NCBI GenBank assembly: GCA_947471745.1
Contig: CANJKZ010000724.1
Location: 3,577,501-3,641,500 of the forward strand
DNA from: Closterium sp. Naga37s-1
Lineage: Eukaryota; Streptophyta; Zygnematophyceae; Desmidiales; Closteriaceae
Length of the DNA stretch: 64,000 nucleotides
Direction: 5' to 3'
Part shown: positions 10,205 to 21,466 of the stretch, in pieces
How the letters are laid out: the number at the start of each line of letters is the position of its first letter
Numbering within the stretch: the stretch's first letter is position 1
The notes under the pieces: model-generated
Database searches by the model: none
Told to the model about the DNA's origin: nothing
The model's input: only the letters and a program-made list of their open reading frames with translations
Position numbers and translations under genes: made by a program

Positions 10205-11295
10205 TATCAACGGGAGTGTTGTTTGGCCCCGTCCTCGCTTGGGCGGAGCCGACCTCGTGGTCGGATGTGCGGGGGTTGCAGCCGACCTGCAGCAGTGGGC
10301 ACGGGGGCCACTGCAAGGGCGCCTGGCTGGAGGGCGCCGTGCAGGAGGACGCCGTCGTGGACGCCTGGTTGGCGTCCTGGACACTTGGACGGCGTCCTGG
10401 GAAGCTGGACGCCGACCTGGGCGTTGGCACGACTACCCGGGCGCCTGGTCGGCGTTGTGGGCGCCTGCACGGCGTCCTGGAAGGCCAGACGCCGACCTAG
10501 GCGTCTGCACGGCGTCCTAGGATCCTGGGGGCCCAGACGCCGACCTGGGCGTCCTTGGGGGCCCGGACGCCGACCTGGGCGTCTGGTCGGCGTCCTGGGA
10601 GGCCGGACGCCGCTCTGGAGGTCTGCACGGCGTCCTGGGCGTCTGGACGCCGACCTGGGGGTTCGGATGGCGTCCAGGGCGCCTGGACGCCGGACTGGGG
10701 ACGCCGGGCATTGATGGCCGGCTACGGACTGTGCTGGTTGACCGGGATACCCGGGCGACGTGCGCGAATGTCGCCGGGGTGGAGTCTGCGAGGCCGACCT
10801 CGGGGGTGGTATCCCGAGGTCGACGTGGCTGGTGGGCGCAGTCGGTGGCATGGAGTCTGCCAGGCGTCTGCGCTGTGCACGTGATGAGGAGTGGTGCACC
10901 AACCAGCTGCACGCATCTGCGAAGCAGGTGCACCGTTGTCCTGCGGGTGCAACGCTGTGCAGCCGACTTGCTGCAGCGTTGGCACACCGTGGACTTGCAA
11001 CGTTGGCGAACCGCTACTCTGCAACGCTGGAGCGGTGCGAGCGCTGCTACGCTGGAGCGCGGTCGACCGTGCTGCGCTGGAGGTCGACCAGCAGCCTAGC
11101 TAGCTCTGATGTAGTCAGTGTTGCCAATGTTGTTGTACCTATTGTTGTCAATCTATGCTAGTGAAACTCTTGCAAAATCTCACCGTGAATGTGCAAGTAG
11201 AGAACACACAAGCAAACGACTAAGGAACGCAGAGATCATACGAGCACCCGTGCCTAGCCCGTAGCCTAGCTCCCGTTGCAGCAGTTATCTCCGCA
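10205..11295 (+). repeat. A1 5-prime LTR with internal minisatellite
   Basis: About 1091 bp ending in GTTATCTCCGCA. The stretch at about 10330-10700 is a GC-rich minisatellite built on variants of GGACGCCGACCTGGGCGTC and TGGTCGGCGTCCTGG. After it come ACGTGATGAGGAGTGG and the TTGCAACGTTGG region. Long open frames on both strands here are produced by the repeat and are not genes. The sequence following the LTR, TGGTGCGAAGAG, is where the primer site should be, but it does not match initiator methionine tRNA well. Confidence 0.9.
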
Positions 11296-11418
11296 TGGTG
11301 CGAAGAGTGTGGACGACACCGCGACGTAGTTCAGTCTAGCCGACTTTGCACTTACCGATCATGTTCGTAGACCGGCAGCCGTGCAGTCACTAGCGTGCGC
11401 ATAGGCGACGCCGAGGTG

Positions 11419-13300
11419 ATGGACCCCCTGGAGGGACGTCTGGAGGATGCAAGGAGACGCCATGAGGCCCAGGAGTACGGGGCGATACCCTGGGCAGTCG
11501 TCGAGGCAGGACTCCGCTCCATGTGGGCAGCGGAGCACCCCCCTTCTCGGCCTGCCTCTCCTCGACCGGTGAACAACGAAGGCGTCGTCGACGTGGGCGT
11601 CAACGCCGGGGGTGGCCAAGTCGGCAGCAGTGCGGGAGGCACGTCGAGGCAGCAAGGTGTGATACACGCCGGTGAAGCCGGCGGCGTTCAGGCGCGAGGG
11701 ATGCAGTCGTCGACGGCTGCAGGCTCCTCGCAGGGCGACGCCGGTGGGCGTCGAAGCGGGTTGTCGCCGATGTCAGCGACCCAGGTGACGGCGGGCGGGA
11801 TTGCACCGAGCTACGGCTACTTCAAGTTTACGCCGGACAGGATCTCGGTTACCCCGCTGCTCGTTGGTCGACAGGACATCCTCACCTGGAAGGAAGCCAT
11901 CGAGCCCCAGCTGGAGATGGCCGGGCTGATCAACTTCGCCCGAGGGACCGTGGTGACGCCGGGGGAGCACCACCCCGACCTGCGAGCGGAGTTTCGCGCC
12001 GTGCAGTTGTTGACCTTCACGGTCATCTCGCGGTGCTGCTCGCCGGGCGTGCAGATCGCCTTGAAGTGGTGCCGGGAGTACCTCGACGCCGGCCACCGGG
12101 CGAGGAGCTTCATCGAGTCGACCTACCATGTCACCGACGACTTGTTCATCGCCCAGCTGGAGGGACAGCTGACGCACCTGCGCATGGGCGACGAGGAGAC
12201 GGCGACCGACTACTGCAACCGGGCCCGGCGAATTCTCGCCACCATCAGAATGGCCGGCGCGCAGTACTCAACGGCGTCGTACGTCACCCACGTCATGCAG
12301 GGGCTTTCGAGCGGCTACAACCTCCTGAAGCGGCTGTCCATGGCGCCGAGCACAAGGATGACGCTCAACGAGGATAACCTGACCTCGTATATCGTACAGG
12401 ACGAGGCGATGCAGGAGGCCGAGCGATCCCAGGAGCTCTTGGCGCAGGCCAACTTCGTCGCCCCGGCGAAGCAAGGAGGCCGACCAGGGCAGCGTGGGCA
12501 GTCGGGCGGCGGCAGTAACAGTGGCTGGAAGCCGAGCAAGGACGCCGACAAGAAGAAGTCGGCTAAGGATGGTGGTCGTGGAGGCGGAGGCCGACGCCGG
12601 GAATGCTGGCTGTGCGGCGACCCCGACCACCTCTCCTTTGAGTGCCCCTACCGCAGTGACTCCGATGACGACGACGCCAAGGGAGGCCGAGGAAAGTCTG
12701 GCAGCCGTCAACCTTGTCGAGGTGGAAGCAAGTCGCGCAAGGAGAAGCAGTCGACCAAGTCGACCTCGGCGAAGGACGCCGACTCCTCTGCTGGCGGCAA
12801 GGCGAAGGACGACAAGGCGGCGTCGTGCTCGTTGGTCGGCGTCGTGGAGCCGACCGTCTCGCTGGCACCGGAGGTCGGGGAGGACTTCCAGGCGGTGGCG
12901 GCAGCTGTGCAGGCGAACCCGGCGGTGGTCCTGCTCGACAGCGGTTGCTCGCACCACCTGATGGGAATGAAGGAGGCCTTCGTCAACCTGGGGCCGAGCG
13001 GCGACGTGAAGCACGTGCGCGGCTTCAATGGGGCGCTGCAGGACGTTCAGGGCCGCGGCACTGTCGCTCTGAAAGCGGGGGCCGGGAAGCAGGTGCTCAT
13101 CCCCGACGTGCTGTACGTACCCGGCAACCAGGCAAACCTGCTTTCAGCCGGCCAGCTGAAGGAGCACGGCGTGAAGCTGCAGGAGGACGGCGACGGGATG
13201 TTGCTCGTCTCGGTAGCAGGGGAGGTGCTCGGTCGGGTGACGTACACCGGGCGTGTCCTCTACACCGACCTGCGCCCCTGCTCGGCCAAGCCGACAACGC
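11419..13300 (+). CDS. Family A Gag and protease region
   Basis: Gag forms the particle shell and packages RNA; the aspartic protease matures it. I take ATG 11419 (MDPLEGRLEDARRRHE) over an upstream GTG at 11395 in the same frame. A capsid-like copia Gag stretch (PLLVGRQDILTWKEAIEPQL, FIAQLEGQLTHLRMGDEE) spans about 11850-12420. Then come a Gly/Lys-rich tail, a canonical CCHC zinc knuckle CWLCGDPDHLSFEC (12604-12645) and a long acidic/basic stretch. The protease has LLDSGCSHHLMG with Asp-Ser-Gly at 12937-12945, then PDVLYVPGNQANLLSAGQL, the usual copia protease tail. In copia elements the frame normally continues into pol. Confidence 0.85.
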
Positions 13301-13672
13301 CCACGATGGAGGTAGTGGCCCTGCGCACGATCGTCTCGGCGACGAAGGCAACGCCGGACAGGATACACGCAAGGCTTGCGCACGTCCGCATGGACACCAT
13401 CCGGAGCTCGGCGAAGCACGAGGTCGCCACCGGGCTGGATTTTAAGTCGGCTTCCGGCGCCGACTCCCCGTGTGTTTCGTGCGTCAGTGGGAAGCTAACG
13501 AGGGACACCTTTCCCATTTTCTGTGGCCGTTCGCGGTTCAGTACGCGGCGCATCAGATCAACCTTCAACCCCAGAAACTGTCTTGAGAGGTCGGCGCTTC
13601 CGCCGGGGACAACGCCGTACCAGCTGCTGACCGGGAAAAAGCCCGACTTGTCGCTGGCACGGGTGTAGGGCT
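13301..13672 (+). pseudogene. A1 pre-integrase and mosaic integrase remnant
   Basis: The pre-integrase is clear: DRIHARLAHVRMDTIRSSAK and CVSCVSGKLTRDTFP, supplying the His and CxxC zinc ligands. Then a stretch of about 60 bases (13515-13575) is nearly identical to family C integrase at 51419-51479, after which family A integrase sequence returns (PPGTTPYQLLTGKKPDLSLARV). The region is therefore a mosaic of two families. It is not a complete integrase. Confidence 0.8.
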
Positions 13673-13674
13673 GC

Positions 13675-14580
13675 ATGGCACAGTTCTTGGTCCTCGAGCA
13701 GCAGCGTGGTGGGAAGCTGCAGCCGAAGGCACGGTGGGGCCTTCACCTCGGCGTGTCGGAGGAGAGCAAGGGCTGGGAGCTCCTCGACATCGCCGACAAC
13801 CGGGTGGTCACCACGTCGGACGTGGTGTTCTACGAGAGCATGTCGTTGGAGGTGTGGAAGTCAGCGCACGGGCCGGTGTCAGGGCGGATGCCGGTTCACC
13901 CGCCAACGGACACCTCGACGGCGACGCTGCCTCTGCTCGCCGAAGTCAGTGAGCTTTCTGGTGCGGACGCCGAGGACGTCCCCTCTCCCTGCCCTTCACC
14001 TGCCCCTCCCCTTGTTACCGAATTGCATGGGCTGACCCCGATGTTGGCCTCCGGCGATGAGGGGAGACGTGGGGCGTCACCTGTGGTGCCGGACCCAAGC
14101 ATCGCCGGTGGCCGACGTGATGCTGCCGGTGGCCGACGTGATGCTGTGCAAAGCGGCGTGGGAACGAAGTTGACACCGACCAGGAGGCAGCAGGTGGTGC
14201 CGCCGACTTTGGTGAAGCCGGTGACGGAGACGCCTGCGGAACAGCAGCTGACAGGGGAGCAGGCAGCAGCGACGTCGACCAAGGAGCAGTCGGCAACCGG
14301 GCAGTCGGCAGGGGAGCCGACCCCAGGGGAGCAGTCGGCGGTGACGCCGACTGAGGTGCAGCAGGACGCCGGGGATAGCGATGACGGCAACGATAGAGGG
14401 GACGCCAAGGAGGTCCAGCCGGGAGCACAGCGTTCAGGCCGACTTCGGAGGCTGCCTGACTTCTTCGTCACCACGGTGTACGTCGTGGACGGTGATGCTG
14501 ACGACCTGCTGTACGACGACGCCGAGGAGGATGAGGAGTTTCTGGAGCTCGACCCCGACATGCTGGCCGACCCCGAGCAC
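13675..14580 (+). CDS. A1 linker between integrase and RT
   Basis: It opens with the end of the integrase region (LEQQRGGKLQPKARWGLHLG, FYESMSLEVWKSAHGP), then a long low-complexity linker rich in Thr, Glu, Gln, Ala and Pro with repeats of the EQSA and GGRRDA type, ending in an acidic block (DDLLYDDAEEDEEFLELDPD) before the RT domain. Such linkers are poorly conserved in copia Pol. No separate enzyme can be assigned. Confidence 0.75.
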
Positions 14581-16018
14581 CGTTGGGACATTTCGACGAT
14601 GACGGTGAAGAAGGCGTTGGCAAGCAGGAAGGGCCCGGCGGTGAAGGCCGCCATGGAAGAGGAGATCCGCAGCCTCATCAACATGGGCACGTGGGAGCTG
14701 GTCGAACGCCCGCCGGGAGTGAACATCATGAAGAACCGGTGGGTGTTGACGACGAAATACCACATCGACGACACCGTCGAGCGAGAGAAGGCGAGGCTGG
14801 TCGTGAAGGGCTTCACGAAGGTGTACGGCGCCGACTACGACGAGACGTTCGCGCCGGTGGGCAGCTACGTCACTCTGAGGATCTTCCTCAGCATCGTCGC
14901 CGTCCTCATCCTCAACCTGATGCAGCTCGACATGAAGAACGCCTTCCTGCAGAGCAAGCTCGACCGGGTGCTCTACATGTCCCAGCCGGACTACTTCAAC
15001 GACGGAACCGGCCGGGTGTGGAAGCTGCTGAAAAGCATGTACGGGCTGAAGCAGTCGCCGCTGTTGTGGTACTTGGCGCTCAACGATGTGCTGGTCGGCG
15101 CTGGGTGGAAGAAGAGCCAGGTCGACGAGGCTCTGTACTTCAAGGTCGGCGACGACGAAGTTGTGGCTGCACCAGCAGGGCTACGCCGACAAGCTGCGTA
15201 GGCGCTTCATCGACGAGGAGCAGACCGGGCGCACCCCAAAGACGCCGGTCTCGGTCGACGCCTACGCCGAGCTCACCTTCGATGACGAGGAGGCGCAGGA
15301 ACGGTTGGAGGAGTACCGGCAGAAGGTCGGCTCGCTGCAGTTCGCGGCGATGACGACGAGGCCGGACATCGCCTTCGCCTGCAGCAAGCTGGGGAGCGGT
15401 CTCATGGTGAGGAGCGACCAGCACTGGCGCGAGGTCGACCGTTGCCTCGCCTACCTCGCCAACACGCGTGACACCGCCCTGGAGTTCGGCGGTGGACCTG
15501 AGTCGCTAAAGCTGGTCGGCTATGTGGACGCCGACGACGCCGGTTACAAGCAGAACAGGACGAGCACGGGCGGCTACGTGTTCGTCTACGGAGGGGCCGC
15601 GGTCTCCTGGTCGAGCCAGCGCATCAAGTGCGCGACGCTGTCGTCGACCGAGTCGGAGTACGTGGCAGCCACTGAAGCCGGCAAGGAGGGACGCCGCCTT
15701 CGCTTCCTCCTCGCAAAGTTCCGGCAGCTGGACGCCGGGAAGCCGACTGTCTTGAGGGTGGACAACAAGTCGGCCATCACGGTCGCCGAGGGCATGGGGT
15801 TGACGGGCAACCTCAAGCACATGGAGCGGCGACAGGCCTGGCTGCAGCACATGGTGAAGCGCGGGAAGTTCTCGCTGAGGTACATCCCGACCACCGAGCA
15901 GCCGGCTGACTTCCTGACGAAGGCGCTGCACTACCCGGCCTTCAACCGGTGCTCCGTCGCAATCGGCCAGGTGCGCTTGGCCAGCGTGGGCGACGGCGAC
16001 GACGACGTACAGCAGTAG
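14581..16018 (+). CDS. A1 reverse transcriptase and RNase H region
   Basis: RT copies element RNA into DNA; RNase H removes the RNA strand. RT blocks in order: WELVERPPGVNIMKNRWVLT, ARLVVKGFTKVYGADYDETF, MQLDMKNAFLQSKLDRVLY (first catalytic aspartate), KLLKSMYGLKQSPLLWY. RNase H is marked by GYVDADDAG, STESEYVAATEAGKEG, LRVDNKSAITVAEG and IPTTEQPADFLTKAL, covering about 15500-15940. The element is broken. The closest relative in the window is copy A2 at 58400-59880. Confidence 0.85.
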
Positions 16019-16146
16019 GTGCCATGCCCTCTTGCATGGCTGGTGCGGTGACCGGCGTGCTGTGTGTTGGGTGCACGCCGACGGGCTATTCTCGGAGCTG
16101 TACTGCCGTGTGGGCTGGGGGCCCAAGCGTTAACGCGGCAGGGGAG

Positions 16147-17224
16147 TGTCAACGGGAGTGTTGTTTGGCCCCGTCCTCGCTTGGGCGGAGCCGACCTCGT
16201 GGTCGGATGTGCGGGGTTTGCAGCCGACCTGCAGCAGTGGGCACGGGGGCCACTGCAAGGGCGCCTGGCTGGAGGGCGCCGAGCAGGAGGACGCCGTCCT
16301 GGACGCGTGGTTGGCGTCCTGGACGCTTGGACGACGTCCTGGGAAGCTGGACGCCGACCTGGGCGTCGGCACGACTACCCGGGCGCCTGGTCGGCGTCTT
16401 GGGCGCCTGCACGGCCTCCTGGAAGGCCAGACGCCGACCTAGGCGTCTGCACGGCGTCCTAGGATCCTGGGGGCCCAGACGCCGACCTGGGCGTCCTGGA
16501 GGGCCCAGACGCCGACCTGGGCGTCTGGTCGGCTTCCTGGGAGGCCGGACGCCGCTCTGGAGGTCTGCACGGCGTCCTGGGCGTCTGGACGCCGACCTGG
16601 GGGTTCGGATGGCGTCCTGGGCGCCTGGACGCCGGACTGGGGACGCCGGGCATTGATGGCCGGCTACGGACTGTGCTGGTTGACCGGGATACCCGGGCGA
16701 CGTGCGCGAATGTCGCCGGGGTGGAGTCTGCGAGGCCGACCTCGGGGGTGGTATCCCGAGGTCGGCGTGGCTGGTAGGCGCAGTCGCTGGCGTGGAGTCT
16801 GCCAGGCGCCTGCGCTGTGCACGTGATGAGGAGTGGCGCACCAACCAGCTGCACGCATCTGCGAAGCAGGTGCACCATTGTCCTGCGGGTGCAACGCTGT
16901 GCAGCCGACTTGCAGCAGCGTTGGCACACCGTGGACTTGCAACGTTGGCGAACCGCTACTCTGCAACGCTGGAGCGGTGCGAGCGCTGCTTCGCTGGAGC
17001 GCGGTCGACCGTGCCGCGCTGGAGGTCGACCAGCAGCCTAGCTAGCTCTGATGTAGTCAGTGTTGCCAATATTGTTGTACCTAATGTTGTCAATCTTTGC
17101 TAGTGAAACTCTTGCGAAATCTCTCCGTGAGAACACACAAGCAAACGACTAAGGAACGCAGAGATCACACGAGCACCCGTGCCTAGCCCGTAGCCTAGCT
17201 CCCGTTGCAGCAGTCATCTCCACA
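16147..17224 (+). repeat. A1 3-prime LTR with internal minisatellite
   Basis: About 1078 bp from TGTCAACGGGAGTGTTG to GTCATCTCCACA, followed by the GAAGC target duplication. It carries the same minisatellite as the 5-prime LTR (about 16270-16640) with a few percent difference and small length changes near the end. Confidence 0.9.
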
Positions 17225-18268
17225 GAAGCCGCCGGTTGACATGTTGAGGACGTTCGGTTGCATGGCAGTCGCCCACGTCCCCAAGACCTACCGCAGTAAG
17301 TTGGGGGCGAGTGCAATCTGGTGTGTGCATTTGGGGCTGGCTGCTGATAGCAAGGGATGGCTGCTGTGGGAACCATCCAAGGGTGTGTGTTTGACAGCAG
17401 GGATGTGAAGTTTGTTAAGGGCAAAATGTATGGGATCTGGGAGAAACAGCCGGAGGCCAGGGTATCCCAGCAGATGGAGCAGATCATCATGCAGCTGGAC
17501 CTGACTCCAAGTGTGTAGGACGAAGGAGATGACACAGCTGCAGGGAATGGTGATGAAGAGAGGGTACAAAAGGCACCTGCTGGTGGAGAAAATGATGTGG
17601 AGACTAGCGGTAGCACTAGTGGAACTGCTAGATCCGAGGGAGGAGAGCAGCGTCAGGGAAAAACTAAGAAGCCGAAGGGTGTCGTTATGAAGGGATGAGA
17701 GATACCCGTCTCCAGGCCAGGACGTACCCGTATGGCTACTAAGAAGCTGACTGCAGGATCAGGTGTAGCGGAGCAGCAGCTTGGGACCGAGGAGGCATTG
17801 CTGATTCTACCGCATGGCTATGATCCGGATGAGGAGGATGAACCTGCCTACTGTTTTCTTGCCCCTGCACCAGAGGAACCAGCTAACATGGAGAAGCCAT
17901 TAGCTGGACCAGATAGGGAGAAGTGGCTGGTTTCTAGGGATGCTGAGTACCAGAGCCTGCTAGAGAATGGGACATGGGAGCTGGTGGTGCTGCCTGAGGG
18001 GAAGAAAACCGTACAGTGCAAGTGGGTGCTAAGGATCAAGACCGATGACAAGAGACAGGTCACCATCTTCAAGAGCAGGCTGGTGGCTAAGGGGTTTATG
18101 CAGAAGGAGAAGAAGGACTTCAATGAGATCTTTGCTCCCACTGCCAAACCCCCTACCCTCCGTGTTTTGTTGGTAGATGCAACCGTTAGTGGGAAATTCA
18201 TCATTCAGATGGATATATCAACGCATTCCTCAATGGGATTTTAGAGGAGGATGTGTACATGATGGAGC
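17225..18268 (+). pseudogene. Family B integrase end and RT start, right part of the copy split by A1
   Basis: It continues directly from 10204: PPVDMLRTFGCMAVAHVPKT and LGASAIWCVHLGLAADSKGW close the integrase, then a linker, then RT blocks WELVVLPEGKKTVQCKWVLR, SRLVAKGFMQKEKKDFNEIF, PPTLRVLLVDATVSGKFIIQ. It is cut at 18268 by a minus family B LTR. Fossil with several breaks. Confidence 0.85.
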
Positions 18269-19620
18269 TGTTGGTGTAAGGGCCTAATAAACTCAAGCTA
18301 TTAAGACTTAATCAAACTTAAATCCTCTCCTCGGGGTCACCTCCAAGGGTCCTAGTGTGCCTGGAACAAGACCAGCCCCTATCCTCGGGTCCGAGTTTGT
18401 AGAGAGAGGAGTCAAGAATGACTTAGTCAAAATAACAAGATTGCCTTCAACGTCGTGCAGCGTATCGTGCAGACCGTCGATCAGATTAAGCTGAGAATTT
18501 CCTATATCGAAACTCGCTCGCTTCAAGAGCTTTAAAATGAACCAAGTTGCCTCGCAAAAAGTTCTGCCATTACGAAGTTTTGGCTCGGACAGCGTTGGCC
18601 TAGCGTCGTAGTGCTAGCGTACTAGCGTTGACTCGGGTAGCATTCCGCCGTCGTACCGTGTAGAACGAAATTCCAGAAAGGAAGGAATTCGCTTGAATCA
18701 AATTGACTATATTCAGGTACAAACAGAGAAGGAATAAATAGCTCTAGCTAGCAAGGACCTTGGGAATCAACCTGGGAACAACCAGGGATGATCCCAAATA
18801 TTTCCAAGCAACAGAACCAACCTGGCTGGACAAAACAGCAGGTGGCAGGTTGGTAAACAACCTCTGGTTCTGTTTTACCAACCTGGGATACCTCCAAGGG
18901 TCCTTGGGTGCCTGGTACAAGACCAGCCCCTGTCCTCGGGTCCGAGTTTGTAGAGAGGGGGATCAATAATGCCTTTGCAAAATAGCAAGAGCACCTTGAA
19001 CGTCGCACATTGTATCTTGCAGACCGTCGAGCGGATTAAGCTGAGACTTTCCTATATCGAAGCACGCTCCAAGAGCTTTAAAATGAGCCAAGTTGCCTCG
19101 CGAAAACTTCTGCCATTACGGAGTTATTGCTCGTATAGCGTTTGCCTAGTGGGGCGCTAGCATACTAGCGTTGACTCGGGTAGCATTCCGCAGTAGCACC
19201 GCGTAGAAACGAAATTCCAGCAAGGAAGGAGTTCGCTTTAATCAATTTCACTATATCCAGGTACAAACAGAGAAGGAATAATTACTTCTAGCTAGCAAGG
19301 ACCTTGGAAATCAACCTGGGAACAACCAAGGATGATCCCAATAAATTCCAAGCAACAAAACCAACCATGCTGGACAAAACAGCAGGTGGTAGGTTGGTAA
19401 ACAACCTCTGGTTCTGTTCTTCCAACCTGGGGAAACAACAACCAGGTTCAGGTCCTAAAAACAGAACCTGTTTTCTCTTTGCCCAACCAGCCAAATGCTG
19501 GTTCCGCTGGTTTCCCCTGGCCCTATAGCATGCAGATACAGACAAACAACATCCAACATTCACCTAAATTGTACCTCTATAGTGCCTGCCCTGCTACACT
19601 ATAGTCAACCAAACGAAACA
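18269..19620 (-). repeat. Two family B LTRs in tandem, minus
   Basis: The first starts TGTTGGTGTAAGGGCC at 18269 and runs to about 18890. A second begins inside the LTR (ACCTCCAAGGGTCCTTGG) and runs to about 19620 (CACTATAGTCAACCAAACG). Neither is complete. The block ends against an unrelated copia fragment. Confidence 0.85.
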
Positions 19621-20329
19621 TTGCCCTCTCCACCGAAAAACATCAGCTCTATCAGCAACAGCTAGGATGTCTATTGTTTGCCGCTGTCACGTGCCGGCCA
19701 GATCTTTCCTACGTCGCAAGCCAGCTCGCAAAGCACCTGCATCGACCAGAAGGGGAGAATCTGCTAGACATACGCCGAGCACTCCAGCATTTCATCTCTA
19801 CTCCCAACGTCAAACTCACATTGGCTAACTTAACGGCTTCCCTTCAGCTTCACGGCTACGTGGATGCAGACCATGCGGGAGATGCTGACAATATACACTC
19901 CCGCACACGCTTCATCTTTCAACTCCAACCCGCTAGACTCATCTCGTGGAACTCCCAGAAGCAGGAACTCATCGCTCTTTCGTCAGCCAAAGCTGAGTTC
20001 ATCGCCGCCAGTGTAGCTGTTCGCATCAGCTTTGTACCTGAAGGAGCTTTTGCATGAAGTGAAAGTGACAATGAATGGGCACTTCACATTACTTTGCAAC
20101 AACCAGATCGCGATCAAAGTTAATACTTCGTGAATCGCATGAAACACATCGCACTCCGTTATTTCTTCGTCAAGGTCAACAAGAGTCAAATTCATGAATT
20201 GCCCAGTTGGTGACATGGCATTTGATTTCCAGACAAAGAAACTGCCACGTCAGATGTTCCAGCATTGCACCAACCTCTACGGGATCTCGAAGAAATCCCA
20301 CGTGGCTCACCATGAGGAATGAAGGGGAG
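19621..20329 (+). pseudogene. Fourth copia family (D), RT tail and RNase H fragment
   Basis: The translation shows LGCLLFAAVTCRPDLSYVAS, a typical copia RT-RNase H connection, then LHGYVDADHAGDADNIHSRT, ARLISWNSQKQELIALSSAK AEFIAAS, the RNase H core, and a decayed tail with a HIALRYFFVKVNKS-like stretch. It is less GC-rich than families A-C and clearly separate from them. An LTR-like sequence starts at 20330. Gag, integrase and most of RT are absent. It is broken in several places and probably old. Confidence 0.8.
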
Positions 20330-20772
20330 TGTTGGAATAATCGGAAGGTTATTATAACATTCCCGAAGGTTCTCTCCTAACGCGCCAAGTTCATAACGAA
20401 GCAGCGCTACTGTACCAGTACCGCAATAGCTCATATAGAGCACGTGGGAGCTCGAGAGTCATCTAAAGGTCAACAGTCACTGTTAGTCAACGGTTGTGAC
20501 TATTGACCTCCTAGTGACCATACTCGGTAGTTACACGATGCAGAATGGTAAGTGTCGAATATGGTAGTTACGGTTACTACAGTTAATAAGAGAATGTACC
20601 TCTCAGAGTACATTGCTAACTAGATTGTTATTTTTATCCTTGCATTTCTATATTAAAATCATCTTGTCCTCTTTCAACTATCATTTATAAGGTCATTACA
20701 AGACTTCATTATCTTCCTATAACCTAGCAATTGTTATCCTATTCACTACGATTCCTGGTTATTTTAACAACA
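20330..20772 (+). repeat. Probable family D 3-prime LTR
   Basis: It starts TGTTGGAATAATCGG directly after GAAGGGGAG, a polypurine tract, and downstream of the RNase H fragment, as expected for a 3-prime LTR. I place the end at AACAACA (about 20772) because it is the first good CA end; the end is uncertain. It is AT-rich and contains AGAATGTACCTCTCAGAGTA. Confidence 0.6.
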
Positions 20773-21068
20773 TTTACTGGTTCAATGTGGTGGCGATTTT
20801 CAAGGGGGAGAAGCTGAGGCGACCCACCAAAGACTTCACGGGGACCAGTGAGAGCCGGGAACAGTTTGTAGGTGATAATGAGGGAGGTAGCTTGCCTAGC
20901 TCTAACTGAGTAGTGCTTGTGCATGTCATTGATACATGAATAAAAAACTTTGTTGGCATTTGTGTAAGAGACACTCATAGTAAGTAGATTTTTACACCGA
21001 GAATCAGTCTAATAAAATTTACACTGACAGTATCAGCATTGGAAAAAAAGTACACTACATTTGTGAGC
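20773..21068 (-). other. Unassigned block with a small minus-strand frame
   Basis: About 300 bases without a recognised element. On the minus strand a frame of about 79 codons (20739-20978) begins MSVSYTNANKVFYSCINDMH and contains a Leu/Pro-rich stretch, LFPALTGPREVFGGSPQLLP. I do not recognise it; it may be an exon scrap of a host gene or an element tail, or chance. Confidence 0.3.
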
Positions 21069-21466
21069 TGTTAGAGTAAGCAGAAATTTACTTAGCATTC
21101 CCAAAGGCGCAACTTTGTCGCACCTGCTACTACCAAAGCAACAACACCAGCAAGTATCGGATCAGCCCGTAAATGGCAGGAAGGTCAACAGTCGCAACTG
21201 CCGCGACTGTTGGCCATCTGGACCAAACGGTTGCACGCGAGGAATGGCAACAGGCGTAACTGTCTGCACAGTTACCTGCAGCAACCCCGTAACAAGAATA
21301 GCAAGAGACAGAGTTATTATAGAAATAAGGAAATGTACCCCTTAGAGTATATGGCTAGCTAGATCTATTTATTGCTTGTAATTTCTTGTTTTAATCAATA
21401 TTGTTATCTACATTCACTATATACAAGGCTCCTACTACAAAGATTTCCGCAACCAATTCTCTAACA
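21069..21466 (+). repeat. Possible solo LTR with perfect 8-base inverted ends
   Basis: TGTTAGAG at the start and CTCTAACA at the end are exact reverse complements with TG...CA ends, about 398 bp apart. The interior has AATGTACCCCTTAGAGTATA, resembling AATGTACCTCTCAGAGTA in the LTR at 20330, so it may be a relative of family D. I see no target duplication at its edges (TGAGC against GTAGA). Confidence 0.55.

Larger units (their letters stand above)
10205..17224 (+). mobile_element. Copia element A1, near full length, nested in family B
   Basis: The element is 7.02 kb with direct LTRs at 10205-11295 and 16147-17224, flanked on both sides by GAAGC (10200-10204 and 17225-17229), a clear 5-base target duplication. 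The flanking family B integrase continues across it. Parts in order: LTR, gag (from about 11419), protease, pre-integrase, a short integrase remnant, RT, RNase H, polypurine tract (GGCAGGGGAG before 16147), LTR. RT follows integrase, so it is Ty1/copia. The LTRs differ by a few percent (I count about 11 differences in the first 290 aligned bases), so it is not very recent. It is broken, with about three breaks. Confidence 0.92.

Noticed and set aside
10330-10700. Regularly spaced repeats that could suggest a CRISPR array
   Set aside because: The units are adjacent and degenerate, with no unique spacers, inside a eukaryotic LTR.
10207-10902. Long frames on both strands in the family A LTR
   Set aside because: The GGACGCCGACCTGGGCGTC repeat has few stops in any frame. 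The region is an LTR present at both ends of A1.
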